From positions 1 to 63,903 of the IMG/VR virus record IMGVR_UViG_3300042898_001199: DNA of 63,903 nucleotides; one strand, written 5' to 3'. The stretch comes from a virus. Positions 5,662 through 13,322 of the stretch are shown piece by piece. Both the position numbers and the translations under genes were made by a program. Under the pieces are notes generated by a model. The model made no database searches. It was not told the origin of the DNA and saw only the letters and a list, made by a program, of their open reading frames with translations. How positions within the stretch are numbered: the first letter of the stretch is position 1; each line of letters begins with the position of its first letter.

Positions 5662-5822
5662 AGACTAAAAGATATATCCTGACATTGCTCAATGAAACGG
5701 GAGGAGTAATTGACGCGAGAATATTTTACGCACTCAGTAGAGTGGATGCACTCGAGCAGGCAAAACTGTTCATGAATTTTCAAAATCTTAAACTTAAATT
5801 TAAACTAAACCTTTTTAAATAA
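5658..5822 (+). CDS. Small basic protein (54 aa)
   Basis: ATG overlaps the previous stop (ATGA). The product is Lys-rich with a helical, hydrophobic C-terminus (FQNLKLKFKLNLFK). No family recognised; coupling to neighbours supports it being real. Confidence 0.55.
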   Translation: MKTKRYILTLLNETGGVIDARIFYALSRVDALEQAKLFMNFQNLKLKFKLNLFK

Positions 5823-5830
5823 TAAACACC

Positions 5831-6316
5831 ATGAAATACACAACACAAGAAGGCTTCAATTGGGAGATTGTAAGCAAGGAAAGAGCAATTGCATTACTTC
5901 AGGCAGGTGCAGAGGTCTACAAGGTATACGATGACGAGAGTGAATCTCTTATTGACTTGGAAGATGAATTATGGGACGTTTCCGGACTCATGTTCTACGC
6001 CATCGATGGAAACACTGCAAGGATTTTTCAGAAACAAGCACCGAGGAAATGGGCGAGGGTTGACACTGCGACTGGCAAAGGAATGAACGAGGGTTTCTGC
6101 GTAGGTGAGGGTGACGCTTACTTCGAGGAAGAGGCTGACCTGATTAAGTACCTGAGAGGGCTGAATGAAGAGGGGAACAAGGAGTTGTCTGATGACTTCA
6201 TTCTTGCCGAGGCTTACGCTTTGGAAGAGTATTACTACACAGAGTGGGACGTTGAAGACAGCGACTATTACTACGAGGAACAAGCGGACGGAACACTAAT
6301 AGAAATTAACCTTTAA
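5831..6316 (+). CDS. Acidic hypothetical protein (161 aa)
   Basis: Strongly acidic in its C-terminal half with clustered Tyr (EEYYYTEWDVEDSDYYYEEQ). Acidic, Tyr-rich early phage proteins can mimic DNA, but the size and pattern alone do not show it. Starts after the leader AATAAACACC without a Shine-Dalgarno site. Confidence 0.65.
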   Translation: MKYTTQEGFNWEIVSKERAIALLQAGAEVYKVYDDESESLIDLEDELWDVSGLMFYAIDGNTARIFQKQAPRKWARVDTATGKGMNEGFCVGEGDAYFEEEADLIKYLRGLNEEGNKELSDDFILAEAYALEEYYYTEWDVEDSDYYYEEQADGTLIEINL

Positions 6317-6328
6317 AAAATAAACACC

Positions 6329-6577
6329 ATGAAAAAAGTAAATTCAGTAACAGCATCACGCTTCTTAGCTTGGTACTTCTCAGATTCAGATATGGTAGAA
6401 TCATTCGGCCAGCGTGCAGTAAAAATGCTACAGGATGAGGGGTTCGTGAATATCTCAGCAAGACAATTATTTGAAGATTGCGGATACATTCCTTCATTCA
6501 TCTGCGAACATGGGGACGTGGATTGGGATGATGCACGAGAGTACTCTCCTGAAGAAATAGAATTTATCAATGACTAA
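6329..6577 (+). CDS. Hypothetical protein (82 aa)
   Basis: Helical N-terminus (TASRFLAWYFSDSDMVESFG) and acidic C-terminus (YSPEEIEFIND). I recall similar small proteins in Bacteroidota and other phages but no function. Short leader AATAAACACCATG as for its upstream neighbour. Confidence 0.65.
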   Translation: MKKVNSVTASRFLAWYFSDSDMVESFGQRAVKMLQDEGFVNISARQLFEDCGYIPSFICEHGDVDWDDAREYSPEEIEFIND

Positions 6578-6595
6578 CCAATAAAACCAAACGCC

Positions 6596-6973
6596 ATGAA
6601 CACACAACAAGTAACACAGGAAGACATCTTCAAAGTAATCAACACACTTGCTATTCAGGTGCGAAATGACCTGATGGAGAGTGAGGTATTCGAAGATTCA
6701 GATACACTGGAAACGATAAAGACCATTGTCTTTCTAGCTCAACTACACAACTCTGATTGGAGCTACCCTTTTACCGAGGGAGATACTTACTATACCATCG
6801 AACATGATACAATTGTCGAGTCGGTGTGGGACGAGGAGAGTAAGGAGTTGTACCTGAGCGACAGCAATAAACTTTACAACCACTCAGACCAGCAATACTT
6901 CAGCAGTCTAGATGAAGCAGTACACTACTTCAAGAGTAAAGCTAAAACAACCCCTAAAATCTCATTGCTATGA
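6596..6973 (+). CDS. Acidic hypothetical protein (125 aa)
   Basis: A helical first half (EDIFKVINTLAIQVRNDLME) and a Tyr/Asp-rich second half containing GDTYYTIE and SLDEAVHYFKSKA. It resembles early phage proteins of unknown role. It overlaps the next gene by ATGA. Confidence 0.65.
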   Translation: MNTQQVTQEDIFKVINTLAIQVRNDLMESEVFEDSDTLETIKTIVFLAQLHNSDWSYPFTEGDTYYTIEHDTIVESVWDEESKELYLSDSNKLYNHSDQQYFSSLDEAVHYFKSKAKTTPKISLL

Positions 6974-7197
6974 ACGTAATAACCATTAAGAAACGCCCGA
7001 TGCAACAACACCTCGGAGGAAGTCAGGACATTGTCTTCTACACACGGAACAAGGCTCTCTCTCGCTTCTTCGAAATGACAGACGAGTTAGGCTACGAGGT
7101 GGAGGTAACCTACAAGAACAATCTTGTCACATACGAGGCAGGAGGGCGAGGCCATGATCATAGAATTGAACTTGAACTAACAAACGTACTAGTATGA
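6970..7197 (+). CDS. Hypothetical protein (75 aa)
   Basis: Mixed alpha/beta protein with basic N-terminus (MNVITIKKRPMQQH). Coupled by ATGA overlaps at both ends. Not recognised. Confidence 0.6.
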   Translation: MNVITIKKRPMQQHLGGSQDIVFYTRNKALSRFFEMTDELGYEVEVTYKNNLVTYEAGGRGHDHRIELELTNVLV

Positions 7198-7373
7198 AAG
7201 AAACAACATTCTTCTTCAACGAGGTTGGAGAGACCTGCACCATCGAGGTGCATCTGAACCGCAAGCTAGACTACAGGAAGACCTTTAGCAAGGTGACATC
7301 ATTCTCTGAGGCAGTTGCCAAGTATGAGCAGTGGAAGGCAGACCAAGAAACATTTAAATCCGTAATGATATGA
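7194..7373 (+). CDS. Hypothetical protein (59 aa)
   Basis: ATG 7194 overlaps the preceding stop, and its own TGA overlaps the next ATG (ATGA both sides). The product begins MKETTFFFNEVGETCTIEVH, a beta-hairpin pattern, then a basic/amphipathic helix. Not recognised. Confidence 0.6.
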   Translation: MKETTFFFNEVGETCTIEVHLNRKLDYRKTFSKVTSFSEAVAKYEQWKADQETFKSVMI

Positions 7374-7660
7374 ACGAGCAAGAATTTCTGGACTTCATGT
7401 ACAAAGAGTACATCGAGGTAATCGCAACGACTCAGCAGGTCTGTCCCATAACTTATGAACTATTGGACTACAAAACTTGTGTAGTGGTGGATGCTTATGA
7501 TGGTGATACTCTGAAGGATACGCAGGCACTCTCGCCTAACGCTATTGCAGAGGATAGCTTGAGGATAATCATAACCGACTTTGCTATTATGAGAATACGC
7601 CCAGTCTTCCTATCTTTGAACCCACTATTAAAGGACACAATCAAATCACTAAACAATTAA
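7370..7660 (+). CDS. Hypothetical protein (96 aa)
   Basis: Acidic N-terminal half, hydrophobic C-terminal half (LRIIITDFAIMRIRPVFLSL). No signal peptide. Part of the tightly packed early operon; function unknown. Confidence 0.6.
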   Translation: MNEQEFLDFMYKEYIEVIATTQQVCPITYELLDYKTCVVVDAYDGDTLKDTQALSPNAIAEDSLRIIITDFAIMRIRPVFLSLNPLLKDTIKSLNN

Positions 7661-7664
7661 TCTA

Positions 7665-7823
7665 ATGGAACGAGACGAGAAAATCATCATCGGATGCGTA
7701 GCTGTGCTTATTGCCACGATATACTTCAGCATCCTGTTTAACATGAAGGCCATGGCCATAGTAAGCATGCTTGTTCTAGTCGCTGCCTTCCTAGTCGCAC
7801 AACTTATTGAATCAATTAAATAA
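7665..7823 (+). CDS. Small two-helix membrane protein (52 aa)
   Basis: MERDEK then two hydrophobic segments (about residues 7-25 and 29-46) separated by NMKA. It is similar in plan to the 51-residue protein at 3907. A membrane role is clear from composition; the function is not. Confidence 0.55.
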   Translation: MERDEKIIIGCVAVLIATIYFSILFNMKAMAIVSMLVLVAAFLVAQLIESIK

Positions 7824-7834
7824 ACCAAACACCC

Positions 7835-8239
7835 ATGAAAAAACAAATAGAAACATTAATCAGTCTAGCTCGCATGGTAGCAGACCTTCACTACAATTAC
7901 AATATCAAAGATGAGGTTGTAAACCACACGCACAACATCCGAGTAATTCAGGCTAACGAGAGAGATAATGAATTTATCGTGGTGGTATTCACTCGTAATA
8001 GACTTGATTTTAGTGTTCGTTTCTCTAACTACAGCGGAGTTAACTTGGAGTTCCCCTTCTCAGCAAATATTGAAGAGACCCTCGACCCTCTTATTGAAGA
8101 GGTGAGTGAGTCTCTGAACGAATGGCAGGCAAATAGTCAAGAGGATATAGTTCAAATGAAATTGGATGCCGTAGAGAAGAGAAGACAGACTTTGATAAAA
8201 TTAACAAACGAACTAAACGAATTGGAGGGCAAACTATGA
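7835..8239 (+). CDS. Hypothetical protein with C-terminal coiled coil (134 aa)
   Basis: Residues about 90-134 form a charged heptad-like helix (MKLDAVEKRRQTLIKLTNEL). The middle alternates hydrophobic residues (EFIVVVFTRNRLDFSV). Overlaps the next gene by ATGA. Confidence 0.65.
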   Translation: MKKQIETLISLARMVADLHYNYNIKDEVVNHTHNIRVIQANERDNEFIVVVFTRNRLDFSVRFSNYSGVNLEFPFSANIEETLDPLIEEVSESLNEWQANSQEDIVQMKLDAVEKRRQTLIKLTNELNELEGKL

Positions 8240-8514
8240 AACACTTTGTAAAAGACATTGCAGACCAAGTAATGCTAGATGTATGTCCATCAGGAAGATT
8301 ACTAGCCTTCAACGAAGTCCATGTTGTGGATTGTGGGAACAAGAATATCAAGGTATACCTTCAAGGTGTAATTAACATGGATGAGGAGAACTTGATAATC
8401 CACACCGCAACTTACACGGATGATATGGAAGCAGATGAAGACTTGCCTGAGGACTGGAAAGAGTTCGATGACAGCGAGATTATTTATCTAGAAAAGCATT
8501 TACAATACTCGTAG
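8236..8514 (+). CDS. Acidic hypothetical protein (92 aa)
   Basis: Last gene before the terminator at 8541-8570. The C-terminal third is strongly acidic (DDMEADEDLPEDWKEFDDSE). Stop is TAG, one of the few in this genome. Not recognised. Confidence 0.65.
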   Translation: MKHFVKDIADQVMLDVCPSGRLLAFNEVHVVDCGNKNIKVYLQGVINMDEENLIIHTATYTDDMEADEDLPEDWKEFDDSEIIYLEKHLQYS

Positions 8515-8540
8515 TTCATGGGTAAATTGGTTAGAAGAGA

Positions 8541-8570
8541 GGGGGTAGACTTTGTCTATTCCCTTTTTTT
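8541..8570 (+). terminator. Rho-independent terminator of the first left operon
   Basis: GGGGGTAGAC (8541-8550) pairs with GTCTATTCCC (8554-8563) over 10 bp with two G-U pairs around loop TTT, followed by seven Ts. It closes the operon of small genes that begins at 3340. Confidence 0.85.
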
Positions 8571-8578
8571 GTTTTCAC

Positions 8579-8586
8579 TATCTTTG
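8579..8586 (+). promoter_or_regulatory. -7 promoter box TATCTTTG
   Basis: A TAnnTTTG box follows the terminator and precedes the gene at 8634. The best -33 TTG (8552-8554) gives a 24-nt spacer and lies within the terminator, so the promoter is plausible but not ideal. Confidence 0.45.
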
Positions 8587-8633
8587 TAATCAATAGGTTA
8601 AACACTATCTCACTAATAAAAATACACGCTCAC

Positions 8634-8765
8634 ATGAATAAGCAAATATCACCCCGTAAAAACAACATGACTTACGCTGTAGTATACATGATGGTTGCTT
8701 TTAGAAAGCTCAGCAAAATCAACATCCAGAACGCATTTATCACAAAAAAAATTGGCCGTTTATGA
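8634..8765 (+). CDS. Small basic protein (43 aa)
   Basis: MNKQISPRKNNMTYAVVYMM followed by a basic stretch; overlaps the next gene by ATGA. First gene of the second left operon. Not recognised. Confidence 0.5.
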   Translation: MNKQISPRKNNMTYAVVYMMVAFRKLSKINIQNAFITKKIGRL

Positions 8766-9085
8766 TAGTAAGAGAAACCATTCAGGAGGGGACTTTAAAA
8801 CAAAATAAGAACCCATCAATAGAGATACCTAAGCATGTTTTAGACCACCTTATTTCATCTTGTAGGTCACACGCTGACGTATTAAACATGCACTATATAT
8901 GTAACAAGCAGAAACTCCCGTTAAGATTCATGAACGACCTTATCATCAGGAAGAAGCCTCTAAAGAATAGAGAGAAGATAGATTTGATGCTCAAGGGCTT
9001 GATTGAATACTGCGAAGAGGTAGACGAATTACGGCTCAAAATACAAAAGATAATAGATGAAATCGGTACACAAGACAAGGGCTAA
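8762..9085 (+). CDS. Hypothetical helical protein (107 aa)
   Basis: Starts with ATGA overlap to the upstream gene. Mostly helical and Lys-rich, with a C-terminal amphipathic helix (CEEVDELRLKIQKIIDEIG). It might be a small regulator; no HTH is obvious. Confidence 0.6.
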   Translation: MIVRETIQEGTLKQNKNPSIEIPKHVLDHLISSCRSHADVLNMHYICNKQKLPLRFMNDLIIRKKPLKNREKIDLMLKGLIEYCEEVDELRLKIQKIIDEIGTQDKG

Positions 9086-9296
9086 GTGGCTAATTTATTT
9101 TGCCAATAGGAATATCAACCCGAAGAAAGCTTTGATGGTATTCCGTCCTGAATATGACAAGCCTGATATAAGTAGGATGATGTCACTTTTCTTCGGTACG
9201 CCTAAATTTACCGAGGCTGACATTGAAGACTGGAGAGCAATTAAGAAATGTATAGAACGAACTGAAGATAGAAACAATGGCAAACTTTTCTCGTAG
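9057..9296 (+). CDS. Hypothetical protein (79 aa)
   Basis: Overlaps the upstream gene by 29 nt and the downstream gene by 20 nt in different frames. Basic, with the pattern ISRMMSLFFGTPKFTEADIEDW. Not recognised. Confidence 0.55.
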   Translation: MKSVHKTRAKWLIYFANRNINPKKALMVFRPEYDKPDISRMMSLFFGTPKFTEADIEDWRAIKKCIERTEDRNNGKLFS

Positions 9297-9564
9297 TAAT
9301 AAGTACAGAAGTCGGGCTGAGAAGTACATGGAAATTGACAGCCTACATAAAAGGGTTGTTGCCATACTCACAAAGACTGGCCTTAGAAATGATCCCAAGG
9401 CTTACCTGACATTTGATCTGGCTCTCTATCCCATGGATATCGATCAGAGGAGGAAGATTCTAAAGAAGATATTCAGCCCTGATGGGAGAGAGATTAAGGA
9501 GGAGCATAAACAACAAATAGAATTGTTAGAAACTTTTTTCGATAGGAATTGTAAAAGTTTGTAA
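9277..9564 (+). CDS. Hypothetical basic protein (95 aa)
   Basis: N-terminus MANFSRSNKYRSRAEKYMEI is basic and the rest is helical (YPMDIDQRRKILKKIFSPDG). It could bind nucleic acid. Its end overlaps the promoter serving the RecT cluster. Confidence 0.55.
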   Translation: MANFSRSNKYRSRAEKYMEIDSLHKRVVAILTKTGLRNDPKAYLTFDLALYPMDIDQRRKILKKIFSPDGREIKEEHKQQIELLETFFDRNCKSL

Positions 9565-9580
9565 TTCTTTTGTATATTTG
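9549..9580 (+). promoter_or_regulatory. Promoter of the RecT/exonuclease cluster
   Basis: TTG (9549-9551), 21-nt spacer, then TATATTTG (9573-9580), a good Bacteroidota-type promoter. It lies at the end of the preceding gene and 27 nt before ATG 9607. Confidence 0.65.
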
Positions 9581-9606
9581 CATAAACCAATAAATAATAA
9601 ATAACT

Positions 9607-9786
9607 ATGGAAACACACGACTTATTCTTCTGTCGCTACTGCGATGAAGACTTACTAGACGAAAGAATCAAAACCGTGGCCGAAGACCAGAACATCGAAG
9701 AGGATGAGGCCAAGGACATCATTGACACCGAGGGGGAGATTGGATTATGCAGAGCATGTCAAAGCGAAGAGGATTCAGACTGGTAA
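9607..9786 (+). CDS. Small acidic zinc-knuckle protein (59 aa)
   Basis: Two CxxC pairs, FCRYCDED at about 8-15 and LCRACQSE near 48-55, separated by an acidic helix, form a probable zinc knuckle. It precedes recT, so it may take part in recombination or regulate the cluster; this is inference. Start context AATAACTATGGAAAC. Confidence 0.65.
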   Translation: METHDLFFCRYCDEDLLDERIKTVAEDQNIEEDEAKDIIDTEGEIGLCRACQSEEDSDW

Positions 9787-9811
9787 ATATTAACAAGTAA
9801 ATTACACACAA

Positions 9812-10681
9812 ATGTCAAACATAACAATTTCACCAAAGACGGTAATGCCGTTCATCGAACCTCGCAGAGAGGAAATGATTAAGCTGATGGGAGGAGAAGA
9901 AGTTCTCATGAGAGAGATGTCTTTCGCCATCCAAGCTGCTAACAACAACCAAGTGTTGGCAAATTCTAACCCACAATCAATTGCAATGGCTGTGTACAAC
10001 TGTGCATTGACCAAGTTGTCTCTGAACCCTGTAATGAACCTAGCTTATCTAGTTCCTTTCAAGGGCAACGCGAAGCTAATGCCAGGATATCAGGGGATGA
10101 TTAAGCTTATCTCTGACACAGGGATTATCAAGTCGGTATCTTCGGCGGTAGTTTATCGAGGGGACGATTTTGACTTTGTTCAGGGGACTAGCCCGGAGAT
10201 TATACACAAGCCTAAGGGTGAGACCTTCAAGAACAGCGATGTCATAGCCGTGTACGCAATCTTCGTACTACACAATGACGAGAAACTGTTCGAGATTATG
10301 TGGAAGCCTCAGATTGATGCCATCAAGAACCGATCGGAGACAGGGCGTAAAGATGAAGGGCCGTGGTCTACAGACTACGGGGAGATGGCACGCAAGACGG
10401 TTGTCAAGAGAGGTTGGAAGTCTATACCGAAATCATCTTTCGCACTAGACAAGATTGAGAAGGTTAACACGGCTATCAGCATCGACAACGAGGAGTACAA
10501 GACAGTCGAGTATGTTAAGATGAGCGAGGAGCAAATCGAGAGACTGCTTGAGAAGACAACCAACGTGGTAGAACTTGAGGCTGCACTATCTGACGAGTCG
10601 GTGATGATCGATCCAGAGCAGAAGAAAGAAATCATAGAGAAAGCTAAAAACAAAAATAAAAAAGGAGGTGACGATGAGTAA
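9812..10681 (+). CDS. recT: RecT-family single-strand annealing protein
   Basis: 289 residues, the usual length of RecT. Family marks include ALTKLSLNPVMNLAYLVPFK, then LMPGYQGMIKLISDTGIIKS, the region around VYRGDDFDF, and EIMWKPQIDAIKNRSET leading to MARKTVVKR. RecT coats ssDNA and anneals complementary strands, working with a 5'-3' exonuclease, here the YqaJ-like product of the overlapping next gene. The C-terminus (residues about 225-289) is charged and probably disordered. Confidence 0.93.
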   Translation: MSNITISPKTVMPFIEPRREEMIKLMGGEEVLMREMSFAIQAANNNQVLANSNPQSIAMAVYNCALTKLSLNPVMNLAYLVPFKGNAKLMPGYQGMIKLISDTGIIKSVSSAVVYRGDDFDFVQGTSPEIIHKPKGETFKNSDVIAVYAIFVLHNDEKLFEIMWKPQIDAIKNRSETGRKDEGPWSTDYGEMARKTVVKRGWKSIPKSSFALDKIEKVNTAISIDNEEYKTVEYVKMSEEQIERLLEKTTNVVELEAALSDESVMIDPEQKKEIIEKAKNKNKKGGDDE

Positions 10682-11357
10682 CTTGTTAAATGAAATCTTA
10701 AAGGAACAGGCCATGGCCGCAGATCAAAGGTCACAGGCATGGTTCAACGCTCGTGTGGGTAAGTTTACCTCATCAGAGATATACAAGCTTCTTACTAACC
10801 CTCAATCAAAAGAGGCCCGTGAGAAGGGAGAGATGTCTGAGACGGCTAAGACATACGTCATGTCTAAGGTTGCCGAGGAGATGGCCGGGATGGAGCAGAC
10901 TACTAACTCGGCAGCTACAGACTGGGGCTTGGACCACGAGGCAGAGGCTTGCAACCTATACGCAGAGATGATGGAGTCTCATGTTGACTCTACCGGATTC
11001 ATACCGTACGGAGACCACGCAGGGGGTTCTCCTGACGGTATCTGTTCACGCTTCGGAGTGATTGAGATTAAATGTCCTTACAACTTTGAGAATCACATTC
11101 AGAATCTACTCATAAAGGACGAGGCTGAGTTGCTTAAGGAGAGAAAGGCTTACTGGTGGCAACTTCAAATGAACATGCTGGTCGCAGGCAAGGAGGAGGG
11201 GATGTTTATATCTTACGATCCTAGAATGGATGGCAAGAGTAAATTACAAATAATTCCCGTACATTTGCAAAGCAACACAAAAGAAGTCATAGACACTGTC
11301 CTTGATAAAGCAGTAGCTTACAAGCAAATGTTAATTGAGATGATAAAAAACAGATAA
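10674..11357 (+). CDS. YqaJ / lambda-exonuclease-like recombination nuclease
   Basis: 227 residues from ATG 10674, chosen over the upstream GTG because GGAGGTG sits just before it, a rare Shine-Dalgarno in this genome. Motifs: RSQAWFNARVGKFTSSE near the N-terminus, GLDHEAEA, GGSPDGI and IEIKCPY, the PD-(D/E)XK catalytic set, followed by WWQLQMNML. It resects dsDNA 5'-3' to give RecT its substrate. The RecT gene overlaps its start by 8 nt. Confidence 0.9.
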   Translation: MSNLLNEILKEQAMAADQRSQAWFNARVGKFTSSEIYKLLTNPQSKEAREKGEMSETAKTYVMSKVAEEMAGMEQTTNSAATDWGLDHEAEACNLYAEMMESHVDSTGFIPYGDHAGGSPDGICSRFGVIEIKCPYNFENHIQNLLIKDEAELLKERKAYWWQLQMNMLVAGKEEGMFISYDPRMDGKSKLQIIPVHLQSNTKEVIDTVLDKAVAYKQMLIEMIKNR

Positions 11358-11359
11358 GT

Positions 11360-11686
11360 ATGTTAACAGACAAAAAGAAACACCAAATCATTGCCTCTGT
11401 GCTACACGCAAACTGTTTTGTAATACTATCTGACGAGATAGGGCCACCATACTGGGAAAAGGAAATCAAGATGATTGCCAAGAGGTATGTGGAAGCTATC
11501 GAGAAGAAGTACAAATTGCTAGCATCTGTTCTGTTCCAAATTGAAGGGGGGGATATGTATCAAAAGGCTCAGTCCGACTGTGAAGAACTTGTTGCCCTAA
11601 TTAGTAAGCTAGACTGGCACAAACACCACAAAGTAATTGAATACATTAAAACCCTTGAAGAAGATGAACAAGATTCAGAAAACTAA
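11360..11686 (+). CDS. Hypothetical protein (108 aa)
   Basis: Starts 2 nt after the exonuclease stop. Mostly helical (EKEIKMIAKRYVEAIEKKYKLLAS). Its 3' end overlaps the next gene. Not recognised. Confidence 0.6.
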   Translation: MLTDKKKHQIIASVLHANCFVILSDEIGPPYWEKEIKMIAKRYVEAIEKKYKLLASVLFQIEGGDMYQKAQSDCEELVALISKLDWHKHHKVIEYIKTLEEDEQDSEN

Positions 11687-12044
11687 TCTATACTTTATTG
11701 CTTTCATTGTCGTTCTTATTTTATCTGGAGTAATCCTGACTAAAATATACACTGGCGAGAAAGTAATGGTTAGATCTTACAACGATTCAATCTCAGCAAA
11801 CAATCTTAAAATAAGAGAGGCGCAAAAGATTGTAGATTCATTAAAGAAAGAGTTAGCTAAACAAGATGTAGAGTACGTCTACATAAAACAAAAAGAAAGT
11901 GAAACAATTAAAACCTACAAAAATGAAAAATCTATTATTGATCACGCTCCTATTAGCGAGCAGCTTGAGCTTTTCACAAAAAACCTCAAAAGGCTTGACA
12001 GCCTCAACAAGCAAGGATACTTTGATTTCAATCAACAAGAATGA
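11664..12044 (+). CDS. Membrane-anchored coiled-coil protein, possible i-spanin
   Basis: 126 residues from ATG 11664. A single N-terminal membrane helix (about residues 7-27, LYFIAFIVVLILSGVILTKI) is followed by a long charged helix (KIREAQKIVDSLKKELAKQD). This Nin-Cout plan with a periplasmic coiled coil is that of inner-membrane spanins. The next gene overlaps it by 122 nt in the +1 frame and has a signal peptide, which recalls Rz/Rz1. Assignment is tentative because the endolysin and holin-like genes lie elsewhere. Confidence 0.5.
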   Translation: MNKIQKTNLYFIAFIVVLILSGVILTKIYTGEKVMVRSYNDSISANNLKIREAQKIVDSLKKELAKQDVEYVYIKQKESETIKTYKNEKSIIDHAPISEQLELFTKNLKRLDSLNKQGYFDFNQQE

Positions 12045-12372
12045 TGTTGACTTGTTAAACAAAGTAATTCTGTCAGAGAACTTCTACAGGTCTTTGTACG
12101 ATTTGAATGACGAAAAGATTAATTTGTTTGAGAGTAAAATAAAAACTCTTCAAGGTGTTGTGCTGTACGATTCAATTGTTATGAAAAACTTACAAGACAA
12201 TGTATACCTTTTAGAGTACGACTTATCTGTAGCTAAAGAAAGTGCTGACCGTTCTTACAGCGAAAGATCAAAAGCTGTTATAAAAGCATACGAGTGGAAA
12301 CAACGTGCAATTTTAGGTATTCCAATCTCTTTAGCCGGAGGATTTTTAATCGCAACTCTAATCCAACACTAA
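11923..12372 (+). CDS. Secreted/membrane protein overlapping the i-spanin-like gene
   Basis: 149 residues from ATG 11923. A clean signal peptide (MKNLLLITLLLASSLSFSQK) without a lipobox Cys, then a helical periplasmic region (LNDEKINLFESKIKTLQGVV), then a C-terminal membrane helix near 130-147 (LGIPISLAGGFLIATLI). The first 122 nt lie inside the upstream gene in another frame. It could be an outer-partner-like spanin component or another lysis or exclusion factor; the lack of a lipobox argues against a standard o-spanin. Confidence 0.5.
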   Translation: MKNLLLITLLLASSLSFSQKTSKGLTASTSKDTLISINKNDVDLLNKVILSENFYRSLYDLNDEKINLFESKIKTLQGVVLYDSIVMKNLQDNVYLLEYDLSVAKESADRSYSERSKAVIKAYEWKQRAILGIPISLAGGFLIATLIQH

Positions 12373-12373
12373 T

Positions 12374-12649
12374 ATGAAACCACTATTTGATCGTATAAAG
12401 TTTAAGCCACACATACGCAAGGCTGTAACGTCCGACATTATTATAACAGAGACTAATGAGAAAGTGTTTAAGGACGAGGGATACGTCACAGACATTGGAG
12501 AGGAGGTTGAGTTTGTAAAAGTTGGAGACAGGATTAAATTCCTAGAGAAAAATGTAACATGGGTTTCTGAAAACGATGTGACCTTTGGTCTTATCTCTGA
12601 GGATCATGTGTTAGCTATAATTGATGATGAGAACGTTCAGGAAGGTTAA
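12374..12649 (+). CDS. GroES-like co-chaperonin
   Basis: 91 residues, the length of GroES (about 95). The order of GroES features is kept: KPLFDRIKFKP at the N-terminus, TSDIIITE at the mobile-loop strand, GYVTDIGEEV, VKVGDRIKFLEKN, and ISEDHVLAIID at the C-terminus. T4 gp31 and other phage co-chaperonins replace GroES so that host GroEL can fold the capsid protein; that is the likely role. The mobile loop itself is short, so GroEL binding is not proven by sequence. Confidence 0.75.
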   Translation: MKPLFDRIKFKPHIRKAVTSDIIITETNEKVFKDEGYVTDIGEEVEFVKVGDRIKFLEKNVTWVSENDVTFGLISEDHVLAIIDDENVQEG

Positions 12650-12944
12650 GTACTGGAACGGCATCTTAATCGAATCTGGGGCCTGCTTTAGGTGGGTTAA
12701 TGACAATCAAGTTGTCCACTTCGATGGTGCTAAGGAAGGCTTCTTTCACTCTTGGGGGTTCTCAAGCGGAGAAACTGTCGGCATAGTTGAATCTCTCGAG
12801 GGGGAGATTCATCTTGTCGATCCTCCGTTCATTAGATTTACACACACAGATAGCACTACAGAATCTTTAAACGAGGCTCTAGAATTTATTAATGATGAGG
12901 AACAGAGACAGAGAGTAATAGATGTTATATTTAAAATGAAGTGA
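12624..12944 (+). CDS. Hypothetical protein (106 aa)
   Basis: ATG at 12624 or 12627 overlaps the end of the GroES-like gene; a TTG at 12621 is less likely. Beta-rich, with KVKYWNGILIESGACFRW and HFDGAKEGFFHSW. The stop overlaps the RusA start (TGATG). Not recognised. Confidence 0.6.
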   Translation: MMRTFRKVKYWNGILIESGACFRWVNDNQVVHFDGAKEGFFHSWGFSSGETVGIVESLEGEIHLVDPPFIRFTHTDSTTESLNEALEFINDEEQRQRVIDVIFKMK

Positions 12945-13264
12945 TGAAGGTAAATGTAAAACCATTGTCTATAAACCAAGCGTTTCAGGGCAGAAGATTT
13001 AAATCTCCGGAATATAAGGCATACGAAAAAGAATGTCTTCTTAATTTACGACCGTTTAAGTTTCCACAGGGACAAGTATCTATAACTTTGATCGTGGGGT
13101 ACTCAAATAAGGCAAACGATATAGATAACAGTATTAAACCTATCCTAGATATACTACAGAAGAAATATACCTTTAACGATAAAGATGTATATGAGCTGCA
13201 TGTGTATAAGGTAATTGTAAAAAAGGGAGAAGAGTTCTGGCAATTTGATGTCAGGCCACTATAA
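12944..13264 (+). CDS. rusA: RusA-like Holliday-junction resolvase
   Basis: 106 residues from ATG 12944. RusA features: N-terminal KPLSINQAFQGRRFKS-PEYKAYE, the acidic catalytic region NKANDIDNSIKPILDILQ with the required Asp residues, and DKDVYELHVYKVIVKKGEE at the C-terminus. RusA cuts four-way junctions symmetrically. Here it would resolve recombination intermediates made with RecT and the exonuclease or tidy branched DNA before packaging. Confidence 0.9.
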   Translation: MKVNVKPLSINQAFQGRRFKSPEYKAYEKECLLNLRPFKFPQGQVSITLIVGYSNKANDIDNSIKPILDILQKKYTFNDKDVYELHVYKVIVKKGEEFWQFDVRPL

Positions 13265-13285
13265 AGAAGTTTTAGTTAAACAAAA

Positions 13286-13322
13286 GAAGGGCGGTTACTT
13301 CAAACGTGGAGTGCCGCCTTTT
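13286..13322. terminator. Probable bidirectional terminator between convergent operons
   Basis: AAGGGCGG (13287-13294) pairs with CCGCCTTT (13314-13321) with one G-U, loop 19 nt. T-rich runs follow on both strands (TTTCCATTT on plus, CTTCTTTTGTTT on minus). It lies between the RusA stop and the end of the minus-strand gene, overlapping the last codons of the latter. Confidence 0.5.
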
